64,000 nucleotides of DNA from Salinicoccus sp. RF5 (GCF_020786625.1 NZ_JAJGRC010000001.1:496001-560000); one strand, 5' to 3'. Positions 43,631-51,413 are shown, counted from the first letter of the stretch. The notes: a model not told the origin generated them from the letters alone. Numbers and translations are program-made.

Positions 43631-43653
43631 ATTTCAAAATATTTTCTCCCACA
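43614..43653. terminator. 12-base inverted repeat after the ABC exporter genes
   Basis: TGTGGGAGAAAA pairs perfectly with TTTTCTCCCACA across a 16-base loop, beginning 1 base after the exporter stop codon. It has no strong T run, so it may be a weak terminator, or an operator for the met promoter it overlaps. Confidence 0.5.
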
Positions 43654-43654
43654 G

Positions 43655-45403
43655 TTATTCCACTCCGGATACATGGGCCACCTGCATGGTGTACATCTTG
43701 GCGTATTCTCCGCCCGATTTGAGGAGGGCCTCATGACTGCCCCGCTCGACAATACGTCCGGCATCAAGCAGGAGGATCTGATCTGCATGCTGGATCGTCG
43801 AGAGTCTGTGTGCAATGATGAATGTCGTCCGATTCCGGCTTACGACCTTCATGGCATGCTGGATCATCTGCTCCGTCTCCGAATCGATGTTGCTTGTCGC
43901 CTCATCCAGTACGAGCACCTTCGGATCGAACACCAAGGCACGTGCGAATGAAATCAGCTGCCGTTCCCCAAGGGACAGTGTCGAACCGCGTTCTGCAAGT
44001 TCTGTATGCACGCCATCCGGCAGCCTGGAGAGCATTTCAGCTCCACCCACACTCACGAGCGCCGCCTCTGCCTCCGCTTTCGTAATATCGGTATTGTTCA
44101 GCCTGAGGTTGAACAGCAGCGTCCCGCTGTAGATGAAGGGATCCTGGAGCACAATCGACATGTACTGCCTCAAAGACTGCTTGCCGATGGTTCGGATATC
44201 CCTGCCATCGAACCGTATGGTGCCCCCGGTCGGGTCATAGAACCGCATCAGCAGGTTGATGATCGAACTTTTGCCGGACCCTGTATGGCCGACAAGTGCC
44301 ACCGTCTCTCCCGGTGATACTTCCATATTGATGTCCTCAAGCATCTGATTTTTGCCGTCATATGAAAAACCAACCCGTTCGAAGGCGATATGTCCATCAA
44401 ATTCGCCAAGCACACCCGTGTCATCCTCTTCTGCCTGAGCATCCAGCAGTTCGAACACTTTGAGCGCTGCCACCCGCGCCTGTTCATATATATCCAATTG
44501 GCGGATGATCTCGAACAACGGGTTGAAGTAGCGTGTAATATAGTCGACCAGGATATACATCGTCCCGACCGACAGGGCTGCCGACCCGTCGAGGAAAGCG
44601 GAGGCGAATATATAGACCAGCACAGCGAACAGCAGGGAACGGAAGGTCCCCATAAGGTTCTCTCCAGTGGCACTTTCAAGTCTGATCAGGCTGTTCGAAC
44701 TTCTGACATAGCCATCGTTCAGATTTTTGAACTCCTCCGTCACCTGGGATTCCCGGTTGAAGGTCTGGATGATCGGCATGCCGCTGATCGACTCATTCAG
44801 CATGGCGTTGATGTCGCTGTTCCGCTCCCGCCGCATATGATTGTACCCTTCCGAATACTTCCTGTAGAGCACCATCCATATGAGGACGAGAGGGATGACC
44901 ATGAGCATGGCAAGTCCCGCCCAGAAGTTGATGAAGAATGTCACTGCCGTAATGCCGCCGATGGTCAGAGTGCTCACCAGAAACATCGGCAGCACCTCTG
45001 AGAACATATGCAGGATGGATTCCGTATCATTCGTGATTCGGGCAACCACCTTGCCGGCCGGCAGATCGTCGAAGTAGCGGATCGGCAGCTTCTGCACATG
45101 CCGGAAGACATCGTTGCGGATGTCCTGCACTACGAGGGCACCCGATTTCTGCAGCACGATTTCCTGCAGGTAGCTGAAGATGGCGTGCATCATCTTGATG
45201 CTGAGGAATACGCCAAGGAGCTGGTAGATCGGCAGCATTTCTATCTCCCCTGTACCATCCTGTATATGACGGTCGAGGATCTGCATGGCAATAAAAGGCC
45301 CGAGCAGTTCGAATCCGACCATCAGCACCATGAGCGATATCCCCAGGATGAAATGCCTTCGGAACTTAAAGGCATAGCCCATTAATATTTTCATTTCCTT
45401 CAT
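43655..45403 (-). CDS. Multidrug ABC exporter half-transporter, catalytically complete subunit (BmrD/YheH-like)
   Basis: 582 residues: six membrane helices then a nucleotide-binding domain. Walker A LVGHTGSGKSSI, Walker B VLVLDEATSNIDS with the catalytic Glu present, H-loop AHRLST; the signature is the altered LSLGERQ. It overlaps the preceding half-transporter by 4 bases (ATGA). The pair fits a heterodimeric type IV exporter in which only one of the two ATP sites hydrolyses; this subunit supplies the active Glu. Confidence 0.9.
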   Translation of the reverse strand: MKEMKILMGYAFKFRRHFILGISLMVLMVGFELLGPFIAMQILDRHIQDGTGEIEMLPIYQLLGVFLSIKMMHAIFSYLQEIVLQKSGALVVQDIRNDVFRHVQKLPIRYFDDLPAGKVVARITNDTESILHMFSEVLPMFLVSTLTIGGITAVTFFINFWAGLAMLMVIPLVLIWMVLYRKYSEGYNHMRRERNSDINAMLNESISGMPIIQTFNRESQVTEEFKNLNDGYVRSSNSLIRLESATGENLMGTFRSLLFAVLVYIFASAFLDGSAALSVGTMYILVDYITRYFNPLFEIIRQLDIYEQARVAALKVFELLDAQAEEDDTGVLGEFDGHIAFERVGFSYDGKNQMLEDINMEVSPGETVALVGHTGSGKSSIINLLMRFYDPTGGTIRFDGRDIRTIGKQSLRQYMSIVLQDPFIYSGTLLFNLRLNNTDITKAEAEAALVSVGGAEMLSRLPDGVHTELAERGSTLSLGERQLISFARALVFDPKVLVLDEATSNIDSETEQMIQHAMKVVSRNRTTFIIAHRLSTIQHADQILLLDAGRIVERGSHEALLKSGGEYAKMYTMQVAHVSGVE

Positions 45404-47136
45404 GTCGATGCACCCCCCTTCAGATAATAGTCGTTCTGCCGGCTGTACCAGCCATCTGAAGCGGACAACTCATCATGGGTCCCCATCTCTATGATCCGGC
45501 CGTCATCCAGGACAACGATCAGGTCAGCATGCTGGATGGCAGACAGCCTGTGTGTCACGATGATGGTCGTCTTATCTGTACGATTCCTACGGATGCCGTC
45601 GATGATCCTCTTTTCCGTTTTTGCATCCACGGCACTGAGGGCGTCATCCAGGATCAGTATATCCGGATCCCGAATCAGACTCCGTGCAATGGAGATCCGC
45701 TGCTTCTGGCCGCCGCTCAGGGCGATGCCCTTTTCACCAACCATCGTCTCGAGTCCCTCGGGCATCCGCTTGAGATCCTGATCGAGCGCACTAAGATGGA
45801 TTGCATCCTCAAGCTGTGCCTCAGTCGCCCCGGGATTTCCGAACAGGATGTTCTCCCGTACCGTCCTTGAGAAGAGGATGTTCTCCTGGGAGACATACCC
45901 CACCTTCTCCCGCAGTGTTCCCCGGTCAAGCTCCGCTATCGGCCGGCCATCAATGACCAGCCTCCCCTGCCCTTCAGGATAGAACTTCAGAAGCTGTTTG
46001 ATGAGCGTCGATTTACCGCTGCCCGTCCTGCCGACAATGCCGAGCGTCTGACCGCTTTTTAGCGTGAGTGATACATCGGCCAGGTTCGTTCTGCCACTCA
46101 GTGGATACTGGAACGAGACGTGGTCGAAATCCATATTTGATTCCTGGATTCCATGCACGCCACTATCATTCACATCATCCTCCATATCCAGAACACTGTT
46201 GATGCGTGTCAGCGAAGCATTTCCCCGCTGCATGACATTAAACAGCATGCCGACGGCGAACATCGGCCATATCAGCATGTTCAGATAGACATTGAAGGCC
46301 ACAATGTCTCCGACAGTTATGAGGCCGCGGTTCGCAAGCACTGCGCCATAGCCGAATGCGACCATGAAGCTGAATGTCGTGACGATGATCGTCAACGGCT
46401 GGAATAATGCATCAAGACGCTCCACTTTCATGAATTTCTCCAGATAGTCGTCCGTCATCCCCCTGAACCGTCTGTTCTCGGCTCCCTCCTGCACATAGCT
46501 CCGTGTGAGCTTCACCCCTTCCACGATTTCGAGCACCGAATCGTTCATAGATCCAAACGCCTCCTGGCTCTCCGTATGCGCCTCGTTGATCCTTTTGCCG
46601 AGTCGCTGCTCGACAATCGCCAATATCGGCAGCGGCAACAGTGCAAAGAAAGTCAGCTGCCAGGAAATCGTGAATCCCATGACCAGTATGATCGTCAGCA
46701 TGAAAGTCGTCGCATCCACCAGGGTCAAAAGTCCCATGCCAGCGGCCTGATTTACGCTCTTCAGGTCGTTCGTCGCCTTCGCCATCAGGTCGCCCGTCCG
46801 ATTGCGTTCATAGAAGCTCGGCGACATGAGCAGGAACTTCCGCATCAGCTTCATCCTGATGATGCTTTCGATCTTCACCGCCCCGTCGAAGAGCAGATAG
46901 GCCCATAGATATGTCGCCACGTAAGTCAGTATGGTCACCACGATGAATACACCGACCAGCTGCCACATCAGGCGCTCCGTCATTTCCCCACCGGCAATGG
47001 CATCGATGGTCCAGCCAATCAGCTGCGGCGGAATGATTTCAAGGATATTCGCCACAAGCAGTACAAGTACGATTGTCGTATACTTCCATTTATGTTCTCC
47101 AAAATACCATTTCAATTTCCATAAAAAATCAAACAT
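45400..47136 (-). CDS. Multidrug ABC exporter half-transporter, degenerate-site subunit (BmrC/YheI-like)
   Basis: 578 residues: six membrane helices, then an ATPase domain with Walker A IVGRTGSGKSTL, canonical signature LSGGQKQRIS, and Walker B ILILDDALSAVDA, where Asp replaces the catalytic Glu, as in BmrC/YheI. Heterodimer partner of the following gene. Upstream lies a 214-base leader with a 17-codon open frame, pairable segments and two terminators, recalling the antibiotic-responsive leaders of such exporters. Confidence 0.9.
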   Translation of the reverse strand: MFDFLWKLKWYFGEHKWKYTTIVLVLLVANILEIIPPQLIGWTIDAIAGGEMTERLMWQLVGVFIVVTILTYVATYLWAYLLFDGAVKIESIIRMKLMRKFLLMSPSFYERNRTGDLMAKATNDLKSVNQAAGMGLLTLVDATTFMLTIILVMGFTISWQLTFFALLPLPILAIVEQRLGKRINEAHTESQEAFGSMNDSVLEIVEGVKLTRSYVQEGAENRRFRGMTDDYLEKFMKVERLDALFQPLTIIVTTFSFMVAFGYGAVLANRGLITVGDIVAFNVYLNMLIWPMFAVGMLFNVMQRGNASLTRINSVLDMEDDVNDSGVHGIQESNMDFDHVSFQYPLSGRTNLADVSLTLKSGQTLGIVGRTGSGKSTLIKQLLKFYPEGQGRLVIDGRPIAELDRGTLREKVGYVSQENILFSRTVRENILFGNPGATEAQLEDAIHLSALDQDLKRMPEGLETMVGEKGIALSGGQKQRISIARSLIRDPDILILDDALSAVDAKTEKRIIDGIRRNRTDKTTIIVTHRLSAIQHADLIVVLDDGRIIEMGTHDELSASDGWYSRQNDYYLKGGAST

Positions 47137-47177
47137 GATATCACCACCCTGTCCGAAACCAGGGATTCAATCCACAA

Positions 47178-47231
47178 TTACAGTCGATGGTCCCCTCTGG
47201 TTTTCCTTGTTGTGTTATTCGTTGGTGTCAT
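47178..47231 (-). CDS. Putative 17-residue leader peptide of the ABC exporter
   Basis: Open frame MTPTNNTTRKTRGDHRL ending 41 bases before the exporter ATG. There is no good ribosome site upstream, so translation is uncertain. Its AAACCAG-A-GGG codons can pair with CCCTGGTTT (about 47157-47165), which in turn can pair with CAGGG (47147-47151) next to the exporter ribosome site. That is the logic of a translation-controlled leader. No family recognised. Confidence 0.35.
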   Translation of the reverse strand: MTPTNNTTRKTRGDHRL

Positions 47232-47310
47232 AGCGTCAAACTGTCTTATGCAAATTGAAGATACCACATCATCAGCCCCTTGTTTACAGAATTTTCTTAA
47301 AAATGACATC

Positions 47311-47340
47311 AAAAAAAGTGCGCACTCCATTTGTGCACAC
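47311..47340 (-). terminator. Second terminator between RNA copy B and the exporter
   Basis: GTGTGCAC pairs with GTGCGCAC (one wobble), 7-base loop, then seven T on the minus strand. It lies just downstream of the copy B terminator, so the exporter is insulated twice. Confidence 0.8.
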
Positions 47341-47353
47341 TCATTACGAGCAT

Positions 47354-47380
47354 AAAAATAGAGAGGCGGCAGCCTCCCTA
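47354..47380 (-). terminator. Terminator of RNA copy B
   Basis: TAGGGAGGC/GCCTCTCTA stem; the one base that differs from copy A turns a G-C/A-T type pair into a G-T wobble, so the stem is kept. Followed by five T. Confidence 0.8.
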
Positions 47381-47428
47381 CAACAGATAAGAAATAATAT
47401 ATATGATATCTAGATCCAACCGGAATGA

Positions 47429-47494
47429 TTAGAATCTATCAAAGGAGGCAACACTATAAAATTGGTTTACGGATGAAAGAATTACATTAATCAT
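47429..47494 (-). CDS. 21-residue open frame inside RNA copy B
   Basis: Begins MINVILSSVNQF and ends in FDRF. AAGGAGG sits exactly 8 bases before its ATG, the best ribosome site in this intergenic region. The stop codon falls within the conserved hairpin. Copy A has no matching frame, so either the peptide is specific to copy B or the site is fortuitous. Not similar to any small toxin I know. Confidence 0.35.
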   Translation of the reverse strand: MINVILSSVNQFYSVASFDRF

Positions 47495-47534
47495 CGGTTT
47501 GACCTCCTTGTTATGTCATTTTTAAGTCATATTT

Positions 47535-47563
47535 ATAATATCCCAAACTATTTCGGTTTTCAA
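47535..47563 (-). promoter_or_regulatory. Promoter of RNA copy B
   Basis: -35 TTGAAA (47558-47563), 17 bases, -10 TATTAT (47535-47540). Confidence 0.7.
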
Positions 47564-47619
47564 CAGAATTTACAAATATTACAGAGTTGTAATCGATTTG
47601 TAATGTTTAAAATCGCACT

Positions 47620-47982
47620 TTACCAGTCTGAAGTGAAGAAAAGATCGTATTTTTCATAATCTATGAACTTGGCGTGATAGAAGTCACAGGCGGCTTGGTG
47701 GATATAGTTATGGTATATCCGGTCATACTCATATGAACCAAAGAAAGGACCAGGGAATGCAGGCATAAGCAAATTTGCTTTTTCAGGAGAATGGCGGATT
47801 TCATTAAGTAAAAGATACAGTTCATTCACCATTTCTAATGACAACTTTATTTTTCCACAGTTTTCAAGACTGAAATGCTTCACAAAGTAACCCTGCAATG
47901 CGTTGAATTTCCGATAGTAACTATATTCGATGACTTCATTGGTTTCACGTTCCTGAAGATAAAGATACATATCCAATCCCAT
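47620..47982 (-). CDS. Hypothetical protein beginning MGLDMYLYL
   Basis: 120 residues. The opening MGLDMYL and following EYSYYRKFNALQGYFVKHF resemble a family of small proteins common in phages and mobile elements (GLDMYL…YWRKAN…). No function is known. AT-rich like radC and comC upstream. It starts 11 bases after radC behind GAGGAGTG, so is probably cotranscribed. No membrane segment or catalytic motif seen. Confidence 0.75.
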   Translation of the reverse strand: MGLDMYLYLQERETNEVIEYSYYRKFNALQGYFVKHFSLENCGKIKLSLEMVNELYLLLNEIRHSPEKANLLMPAFPGPFFGSYEYDRIYHNYIHQAACDFYHAKFIDYEKYDLFFTSDW

Positions 47983-47993
47983 CTACCCACTCC

Positions 47994-48677
47994 TCATTTA
48001 ATGAAATTCATTTCCTTTAAACTGATATACTTTCCCGAACCAATAATGATGTGGTCTAGAAAATCAACTCCTATCATCTCCCCACATTCATGAAGTCTTC
48101 TAGTAACTTCTATATCCTCTCTGGAAGGTGAGGGGTCTCCACTTGGATGATTGTGTACACAAATGATTGCTGCTGCACTTCTTTTTACTGCTTCCTTATA
48201 TACTTCCCTTGGGTGAACTATGGAGGTGTTCAAAGAACCTTTGAACATCGTCTCCTGATGAATCACCATATTTTTCGTTGATAAATACAGAACCACGAAA
48301 TGTTCCTGTTGATAATATCTCATCTTCTCCATCAGAAGATCACTTACGTCATCCGGACTCTTTATATAAATATCTTCCTCAAGTGAATGCGTATGCATTC
48401 TGATTGCAAGCTCAATTACAGCAAGAATTGTTACGGCCTTCGCCTCCCCAATCCCCTTTACACTTATCAGTTCCTGGTAGGTCAGGCCTCTGAGCTCACG
48501 TATGGTTTTCATATCTTTTATGATTCTATTTGCCACTGTTATGCTCGATTCTTCCCTGTTGCCGGTATTGATGATGATGCCCAACAGTTCCTGGTTGGTA
48601 AGTTTGTCTGGTCCGTAGTTCATCAACCTCTCACGTGGTTTGTCAGAATCATGCATTTCTTTGATTAATAGTGTCAT
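47994..48677 (-). CDS. radC: RadC family JAB-domain protein
   Basis: 227 residues. N-terminal helix-hairpin-helix part (LTYQELISVKGIGEAKAVTILA) and C-terminal JAB/MPN metal site HNHPSGDPSPSREDIEVT. Called a DNA-repair protein historically, but the true function is unsettled. Its start overlaps the comC stop (ATGA). comC-radC-mreC is the normal Firmicute order; here the met/exporter block separates radC from mreC. Confidence 0.93.
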   Translation of the reverse strand: MTLLIKEMHDSDKPRERLMNYGPDKLTNQELLGIIINTGNREESSITVANRIIKDMKTIRELRGLTYQELISVKGIGEAKAVTILAVIELAIRMHTHSLEEDIYIKSPDDVSDLLMEKMRYYQQEHFVVLYLSTKNMVIHQETMFKGSLNTSIVHPREVYKEAVKRSAAAIICVHNHPSGDPSPSREDIEVTRRLHECGEMIGVDFLDHIIIGSGKYISLKEMNFIK

Positions 48678-49390
48678 AGGAACCCTCCGAAATAGATTGT
48701 GTTTATCTCTTCATAAAGGATGAATGCTAGGATAAGCGCATTTGTGATGAAAGGAACAAGAGGTATTTTGCGTGGCATATCACTTTTATAAAAGTGAAGA
48801 ATTATTATAAACAGTCCTCCTATTATATAGGTCAGAAGAATTGTATAGACGAAGAAATTGACCGGTGTTATCAGTGTGATGACTGTAAAAAGCTTGATGT
48901 CACCATAACCTACAGAATCCGAAAATAGCAGATAGAACAAATGAAGTATGAGAATAATGACTATATCTTTAAAAGGTTCGATATATTGTAGATCTGTCAG
49001 AAAAAGCCCGGTAAAAAGAAACAATAGACTCATATGATTTGGAATCGTAAAAGTTTTGAAATCATTCAGAGCAACAGGTATGAGTATAGTAATCATAAGA
49101 TAATACAACGTGAGATCCTTTAGGGACAGGTCGTAAAATATGGGAAGGAGATAAAAGAAAATCAGTAATAGTTCACAAATAAAAGAACCAATATCAATAT
49201 TACTTTTACATTGGGAACATTTTCCTTTTAGTAACACGAAGCTGGCAACCGGAATCAACTCCATCCATGTCAGAGTATGATGACATGAATCACACCTGCT
49301 TCTTCTATAAAGAATGTTTAAATGTTTTGCTTCTGTAACTGCAACCATGAATGAAGCGCATATACCACCAAACAATATAATCCATACCAT
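48674..49390 (-). CDS. comC: Type IV prepilin peptidase (ComC-like)
   Basis: 238 residues, about seven membrane helices. The N-terminal zinc-type cysteines CDSCHH and CSQCKS are present, and both catalytic aspartates: NDFKTFTIPNH and GYGDIKLF. Cleaves and methylates prepilin-like ComG proteins for DNA uptake. Behind AGAGGAGGGAG; AT-rich compared with the rest of the window. Confidence 0.92.
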   Translation of the reverse strand: MVWIILFGGICASFMVAVTEAKHLNILYRRSRCDSCHHTLTWMELIPVASFVLLKGKCSQCKSNIDIGSFICELLLIFFYLLPIFYDLSLKDLTLYYLMITILIPVALNDFKTFTIPNHMSLLFLFTGLFLTDLQYIEPFKDIVIILILHLFYLLFSDSVGYGDIKLFTVITLITPVNFFVYTILLTYIIGGLFIIILHFYKSDMPRKIPLVPFITNALILAFILYEEINTIYFGGFL

Positions 49391-49815
49391 AGTCTCCCTC
49401 CTCTGCTACAAACATATTACCTCTGATTTATTTTGTTGTAAAAATGCAGAAATGATGAAACATGGGACCTTTATCCGGATTATTCTTTTAATGCATTTAT
49501 AAATGTACAGTTTTCTTATTTCTGCAAAGATTGGTTTGAAAATCATACATTTATCATCAAGCCAAGAGTGTTTAATCCTTATTAATGAGATAAAGTCATA
49601 TAAATCGGTAACTCTGAAAATACAGGAGAAGACAAAAAAGACACAGTATCCCAAAAATTAGTCGAGCTTTTTGGGATACTGTGTCTTAGTTAAGTCTATG
49701 ATATATAAAATTGATGATTAATCGTTTAAATCTTTCCGAATATATTCTGGCACCCATAGTTGGCAGATATTAATGCACGATGGTTACGACTCTTTTATAT
49801 GCCATCACTTATCCA
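49391..49815. other. 425-base intergenic region with a 20-base palindrome
   Basis: Holds the comC 5' region and an AT-rich stretch with no convincing gene. A reverse-strand frame of 82 codons (49406-49654) is lysine/isoleucine rich, lacks a ribosome site and is not believed. The one structured item is the palindrome 49638-49687. Confidence 0.7.
49638..49687. repeat. Perfect 20-base inverted repeat
   Basis: Arms AAGACACAGTATCCCAAAAA (49638-49657) and its exact complement (49668-49687) around a 10-base loop. Longer and more perfect than the terminators in this window; no gene ends close by on the side that would need it (the SprT gene ends at 49816). Could be a transcript end, or a relic of a mobile element's ends. 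Confidence 0.75.
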
Positions 49816-50295
49816 TCAAATTCTCTCAACAACTCCGACATAAGTAAACCGTCCACGGCACCTACGGCATATATACCGCTTCTCATACCCTTTCATATTC
49901 CTGCTGAACTGGTACCTGCACTTCTTGCATTCATACAGGTAGCTCTCTCCTCTATACATATGGGTCCGTGTTCTGGAAATCCCAAGGCGATCGAGGGTTC
50001 TGATGAATGTGGCATCAGAATCTCTGTAGGGCTGATTTTTGGCGAAGAGTGCATAGTGGACGCATTCGTGGTACAACACATCAAGAATGGTTTCGGAGGG
50101 ATTATTATTGATGAAAGTATGTGACATCACGATCTCCATTTCCTTATCCTGCGGTTTGCCCCGTATGTATTTTATGCGGAAGGCACCGAGTCTTGATTTC
50201 ATACGCTTTGAAATGCGGATCGGTATATCAAGTGGCATGCCGAATTCCCTTTTGAGGAAAGCATCTGCATGCTGCTCCAGTTGTATCTGTTCCAT
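49816..50295 (-). CDS. SprT-like zinc metalloprotease-fold protein
   Basis: 159 residues. Metal motif HECVHYALF (HExxH) at about residue 80, then a C-terminal zinc ribbon with CKKCRYQF and CRRCRGRF. Related to SprT/Spartan, whose eukaryotic members cut DNA-protein crosslinks; the bacterial role is unproven. The ATG at 50295 follows GAGG at 8 bases. Confidence 0.88.
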   Translation of the reverse strand: MEQIQLEQHADAFLKREFGMPLDIPIRISKRMKSRLGAFRIKYIRGKPQDKEMEIVMSHTFINNNPSETILDVLYHECVHYALFAKNQPYRDSDATFIRTLDRLGISRTRTHMYRGESYLYECKKCRYQFSRNMKGYEKRYICRRCRGRFTYVGVVERI

Positions 50296-50382
50296 TTCAT
50301 CGACCTCTATCATTCTGAATTCTCATTGTCTTCATCTTCTCATATTTTGCGTGATGATGGAATTTCATTTGAACAGAAAAAA

Positions 50383-50405
50383 GCCAGGGTATCATCTACC
50401 CTGGC
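50383..50405 (-). terminator. Terminator of the second luciferase-like oxidoreductase gene
   Basis: GCCAGGGTA/TACCCTGGC, 5-base loop, then six T on the minus strand. Confidence 0.88.
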
Positions 50406-50417
50406 CTCATCTATTCA

Positions 50418-51413
50418 TTAGAGCAATTCTTTCGCGAGCAATTTGTAGACATCAAGACGTGTCTCCTGCGCGTGTGGGATACTGACGATCATCGCTTCAT
50501 CGAAGCCGTACATCTCCTGCTCGGCCTGCAGCTTTTCGGCAACTTCCTTCGCCGATCCGACGATATGGAGCGGACGGCGCTGCTGGATCTTCATCTTGTC
50601 CATCTCGGTGAGTGGATAGTCTTTCGCTTCCTCCGGGGTCAGGGATTTCTCGATCCTGCCCTGTGAGAGCCATAGACCTGCAATGTCCTGCGGCTTTGCC
50701 TGGTATTCCGCTTCTTCCCGCGTCTCAGCTGCCGTCACCATGTAGCATACGTTGATTTCCGGCTTCTCCATGAATGCTGAAGGCTTGAAGTTCCTTCTGT
50801 AGGCATCGAGTATTTCACGGCTCAGTTCACCATTGAAGAACTGGGCGAATGAATATCCGACACCCATCTTGGCGGTCTCGATGGCACTGTTGCCGCTTGA
50901 CCCGAGCATCCATGCTTCCGGCAATGTCACATTGTCCGGTACAGCAGGGGTCGAGCCGAACAGTCTGCCTTCCGGTGTCTCATCATTGATCAGTTGAAGT
51001 GCAATCTGGTACTTCTCATACATGTTGTCCATCTCGGGACGCTTGCCTTCCGACAGTGCATAGACCGCCCTGCCGTCTCCACCGGGTGCACGGCCCACGC
51101 CGAAGTCGATCCGTCCGGGTGAGAATGCACTGAGCGTCTTGAACACTTCAGCCATCTTGAGTGGTGAATAGTGCATCATCATGACACCGCCTGTGCCGAT
51201 GCGGATATTTTCAGTCTTTGCCGCAAGCCGCGCCGCCGTAATTTCCGGAGCGGAGCTGACGACGGATCCGATGCCGTGGTGTTCAGCCATCCACATGCGG
51301 TAATAGCCGAGTTCGTCAGCAAGCACCGCCAGTTCCTCCGATTTCCTGAGCGCATCCACGCCGGTGTTGCCTTTTGTCACAGGTGCCTGGTCCAGTACAC
51401 TTAATCTCATCAT
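50418..51413 (-). CDS. LLM class flavin-dependent oxidoreductase (second copy)
   Basis: About 331 residues. Luciferase-like signature YRMWMAEHHGIGSVVSSAPE, IRIGTGGVMMMHYSPLKMAE, and DFGVGRAPGGDGRA. Paralogue of the gene at 9.9 kb but clearly diverged. Substrate unknown. Start at 51413 or 51410, both behind AAAGG. The DUF896 gene is directly upstream. Confidence 0.87.
   Translation of the reverse strand: MMRLSVLDQAPVTKGNTGVDALRKSEELAVLADELGYYRMWMAEHHGIGSVVSSAPEITAARLAAKTENIRIGTGGVMMMHYSPLKMAEVFKTLSAFSPGRIDFGVGRAPGGDGRAVYALSEGKRPEMDNMYEKYQIALQLINDETPEGRLFGSTPAVPDNVTLPEAWMLGSSGNSAIETAKMGVGYSFAQFFNGELSREILDAYRRNFKPSAFMEKPEINVCYMVTAAETREEAEYQAKPQDIAGLWLSQGRIEKSLTPEEAKDYPLTEMDKMKIQQRRPLHIVGSAKEVAEKLQAEQEMYGFDEAMIVSIPHAQETRLDVYKLLAKELL

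Larger units (their letters stand above)
47354..47528 (-). ncRNA. Small structured RNA, copy B of a two-copy family
   Basis: About 175 bases, same layout as copy A: box GACATAACAAG (47507-47517), a hairpin with TGATA (47437-47441) and TATCA (47404-47408) around a TAGA bulge, and a terminator. Here the inner stem is GATTCTAATC with GGTTGGATC (one bulged base, two wobbles), so pairing is kept while sequence differs from copy A. The following stretch TATATATTAT…CTTATCTGTTGTAG is shared. Between box and hairpin it is 28 bases longer than copy A and holds a 21-codon frame with a strong ribosome site. Confidence 0.6.

Noticed and set aside
47141-47160. T-box-like AGGGTGG before the ABC exporter
   Set aside because: Only the AGGGTGG core is present; the following ACCGCG part and stem I features are absent. 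It is better read as the ribosome site region.
39577-47563. Fst/Ldr-type type I toxin-antitoxin
   Set aside because: Copy B has a short frame, but the peptide lacks a membrane helix with the Fst charged tail, copy A has no frame, and I see no convergent antisense promoter.
47620-47982. Prophage or integrative element around the MGLDMYL gene
   Set aside because: No integrase, att repeats, or structural phage genes nearby.
49406-49654. 82-codon open frame upstream of comC
   Set aside because: Low-complexity AT-rich translation, no ribosome site, overlaps the expected comC leader.
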